DNA from: Pelagibacterium montanilacus
Lineage (GTDB): Bacteria; Pseudomonadota; Alphaproteobacteria; Rhizobiales; Devosiaceae
Direction of reading: 5' to 3'
Assembly: GCF_003992665.1 (NCBI RefSeq)
Contig: NZ_RZMX01000047.1
Coordinates: 1-50,549 of the forward strand
Length of the DNA stretch: 50,549 nucleotides
The position numbers and the translations under genes are program-made. Below are positions 49,444 through 50,549 of this stretch, piece by piece (the stretch's first letter is position 1; the number at the start of each line of letters is the position of its first letter). The notes under the pieces were generated by a model. It saw nothing but the letters and a program-made list of their open reading frames with translations, was not told the origin of the DNA and ran no database searches.

Positions 49444-50549
49444 ATGCTTCCAGACAAGGTCCAGTCCGCGCTCGACGCCATTTACATGGCCGGGTACGAC
49501 CGCAGCCGCTGGGAGAGCGCGCTCGAAACCTTCTGCGCCTCCATCGGTGCACGGGCCGGCATCACGGTGCCAAGGGTCGCCGCAGAGGATACGATCCACC
49601 TGCCGTTTTCGGCCGACCTGCACGAGTTCGCCAGCAGGTTCGTCGCCGAGGGCTGGTACATGCGCGACTACCGTGCCGATCGGGGATGGGGCCTGACCGA
49701 TCAGGGCCAGAACATCGTCCTCGAGCAGGACATCGTCGTGCCCGGCGAGCATGAACGCCTTCCCATGCAGAATGATCTTTGCAGGCACTACGATCTGAAA
49801 TGGTGGGCCGGCATCACCTTCGACACCGCCGACAGGACCTTCGTGTTGTCGGTTTTCCGGGGGGAGAGCGGGGTGATGTTTTCTGAGGATGACCGGGCGC
49901 TGTTCGGGCACCTGGCGCCCCATCTTTCGCGCGCGGTCACCATCGCGGAGCGGCTCGGCTCCTCGCACGGGCGGGTCAGCTTCGAAACGCTGGAGGCCCT
50001 GGGAGAGGCGGCGATCTTTCTCGATGGAGGCGGCCGGGTGATCGAGATGACCGGGCGCGCCGAGGCGCTTATGGGATCTGGCCTCTCGGTGCTCGATCGC
50101 CGGCTGGTCGCCACCCGGCCACAGATCCAAACCGCTCTCACCGAACTGATTGCCCGGGCTCTGGCCGAAGGCCCGCAGTCGGGCGCACCGCTCCGCATTC
50201 CGCGCAAGGGCAAGCGGCCCCTGCTCGTCGATATGCTGCCCGTGCCCGGCGAGTTCGATCGCCCGCTTCTGTTCGCCCGGCTGATCGTGCTGGTCATCGA
50301 TCTCGACGACAGGCCGCTGCCGGCCCGCGATGTGCTCGCGGCAATATTCGGCCTGAGCCCGCGCGAGGCTCAACTGGGCCTCGATCTGGCCTCGGGCATG
50401 ACCCTTACGGAATCGGCAGAGCGGCACGGGGTCTCGAGCGAGACCGTGCGCACCCAGCTCAAGGCCCTGTTCTACAAGACCGGCACCCACCGCCAGAGCG
50501 AGTTGATCTCGCTTCTGCACACCGTCGCCCGGCGCTACCGGTCGCAACC
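49444..50549 (+). CDS. LuxR-family transcriptional regulator (3' end beyond window)
   Basis: Open from ATG 49444 (MLPDKVQSALDAIYMAGYDR) to the window edge, about 368 residues visible. The N-terminal 290 residues are a sensor region of unknown ligand without an acyl-homoserine-lactone signature; the C-terminal part is a LuxR helix-turn-helix (LSPREAQLGLDLASGMTLTE, SSETVRTQLKALFYKTGTHR). GGGGGAGG precedes the start. Divergent from the lipoprotein/Slam operon with a 310-bp gap, so it is a candidate local regulator. No partner histidine kinase is visible. Confidence 0.88.
   Translation, partial: MLPDKVQSALDAIYMAGYDRSRWESALETFCASIGARAGITVPRVAAEDTIHLPFSADLHEFASRFVAEGWYMRDYRADRGWGLTDQGQNIVLEQDIVVPGEHERLPMQNDLCRHYDLKWWAGITFDTADRTFVLSVFRGESGVMFSEDDRALFGHLAPHLSRAVTIAERLGSSHGRVSFETLEALGEAAIFLDGGGRVIEMTGRAEALMGSGLSVLDRRLVATRPQIQTALTELIARALAEGPQSGAPLRIPRKGKRPLLVDMLPVPGEFDRPLLFARLIVLVIDLDDRPLPARDVLAAIFGLSPREAQLGLDLASGMTLTESAERHGVSSETVRTQLKALFYKTGTHRQSELISLLHTVARRYRSQ

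Noticed and set aside
1-50549. CRISPR arrays, tRNA or rRNA genes, replication origin
   Set aside because: No regularly spaced direct repeats, cloverleaf-like sequences or rRNA-like stretches were seen on reading.

Overview
The window looks like a high-GC alphaproteobacterial chromosome, most likely Hyphomicrobiales and possibly close to Devosiaceae (this last step is inference from gene content). The pointers are an ALAS-type hemA, a class I lysyl-tRNA synthetase, a PodJ-like Sel1/peptidoglycan-binding protein, FixJ- and NarL-type regulators, a TSUP/TIGR02186 pair and a ligase-associated helicase. Base composition is uniformly GC-rich except for an AT-richer insertion at about 35.8-40.3 kb.

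Layout. 0-4 kb: 3' part of a SulP anion transporter (cut by the window edge), then a CsoR/RcnR-type repressor with a His-tailed MFS exporter (nreA-nreB-like), with a palindromic operator just upstream, and a spermidine-synthase-like methyltransferase. 4-12 kb: an eight-gene operon on the minus strand for an unidentified carbohydrate. Its order is LacI-HTH/PfkB-kinase fusion, sugar ABC ATPase, binding protein, two permeases, a second PfkB kinase, an eIF-2B-family protein and a double-SIS protein. Perfect LacI-type palindromes lie in front of it. 12-20 kb: OmpA-like lipoprotein, hemA, class D beta-lactamase, small membrane proteins, a FixJ-like regulator with Asn at the phosphorylation site, mscL, and a hybrid histidine kinase with a NarL-type regulator. 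20-34 kb: MerR regulator, PodJ-like protein, TSUP/TIGR02186/DUF3429 operon, pdeM-lhr, DUF6460, SDR, MATE, pyrD-DUF952, and an S24-type repressor. 34-41 kb: a family 2 glycosyltransferase gene split in two by a 4,456-bp IS1595-family element. 41-50.5 kb: a periplasmic binding protein, TerB, lysK, a CelD-type acetyltransferase, an FKBP, a Slam-like outer-membrane protein with a probable surface-lipoprotein substrate, and the start of a LuxR-type regulator.

The insertion (35845-40300) has 26-bp perfect terminal inverted repeats and an 8-bp target duplication, GATAATCG. Removing it together with one duplication copy restores one open reading frame of 636 codons for the glycosyltransferase, so it is a recent, well-defined transposition. 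Besides the transposase it carries seven passenger genes. Two groups look like toxin-antitoxin modules: a Panacea-domain protein overlapping a two-helix membrane protein, and a small protein with a perfect Shine-Dalgarno followed directly by a GNAT acetyltransferase. The best candidates for something new are this cargo, the sugar operon with its enzyme-regulator fusion and atypical eIF-2B homologue, and the Slam/lipoprotein pair outside the lineages where Slam is best studied. Functional statements come from reading motifs by eye; no database search was run.
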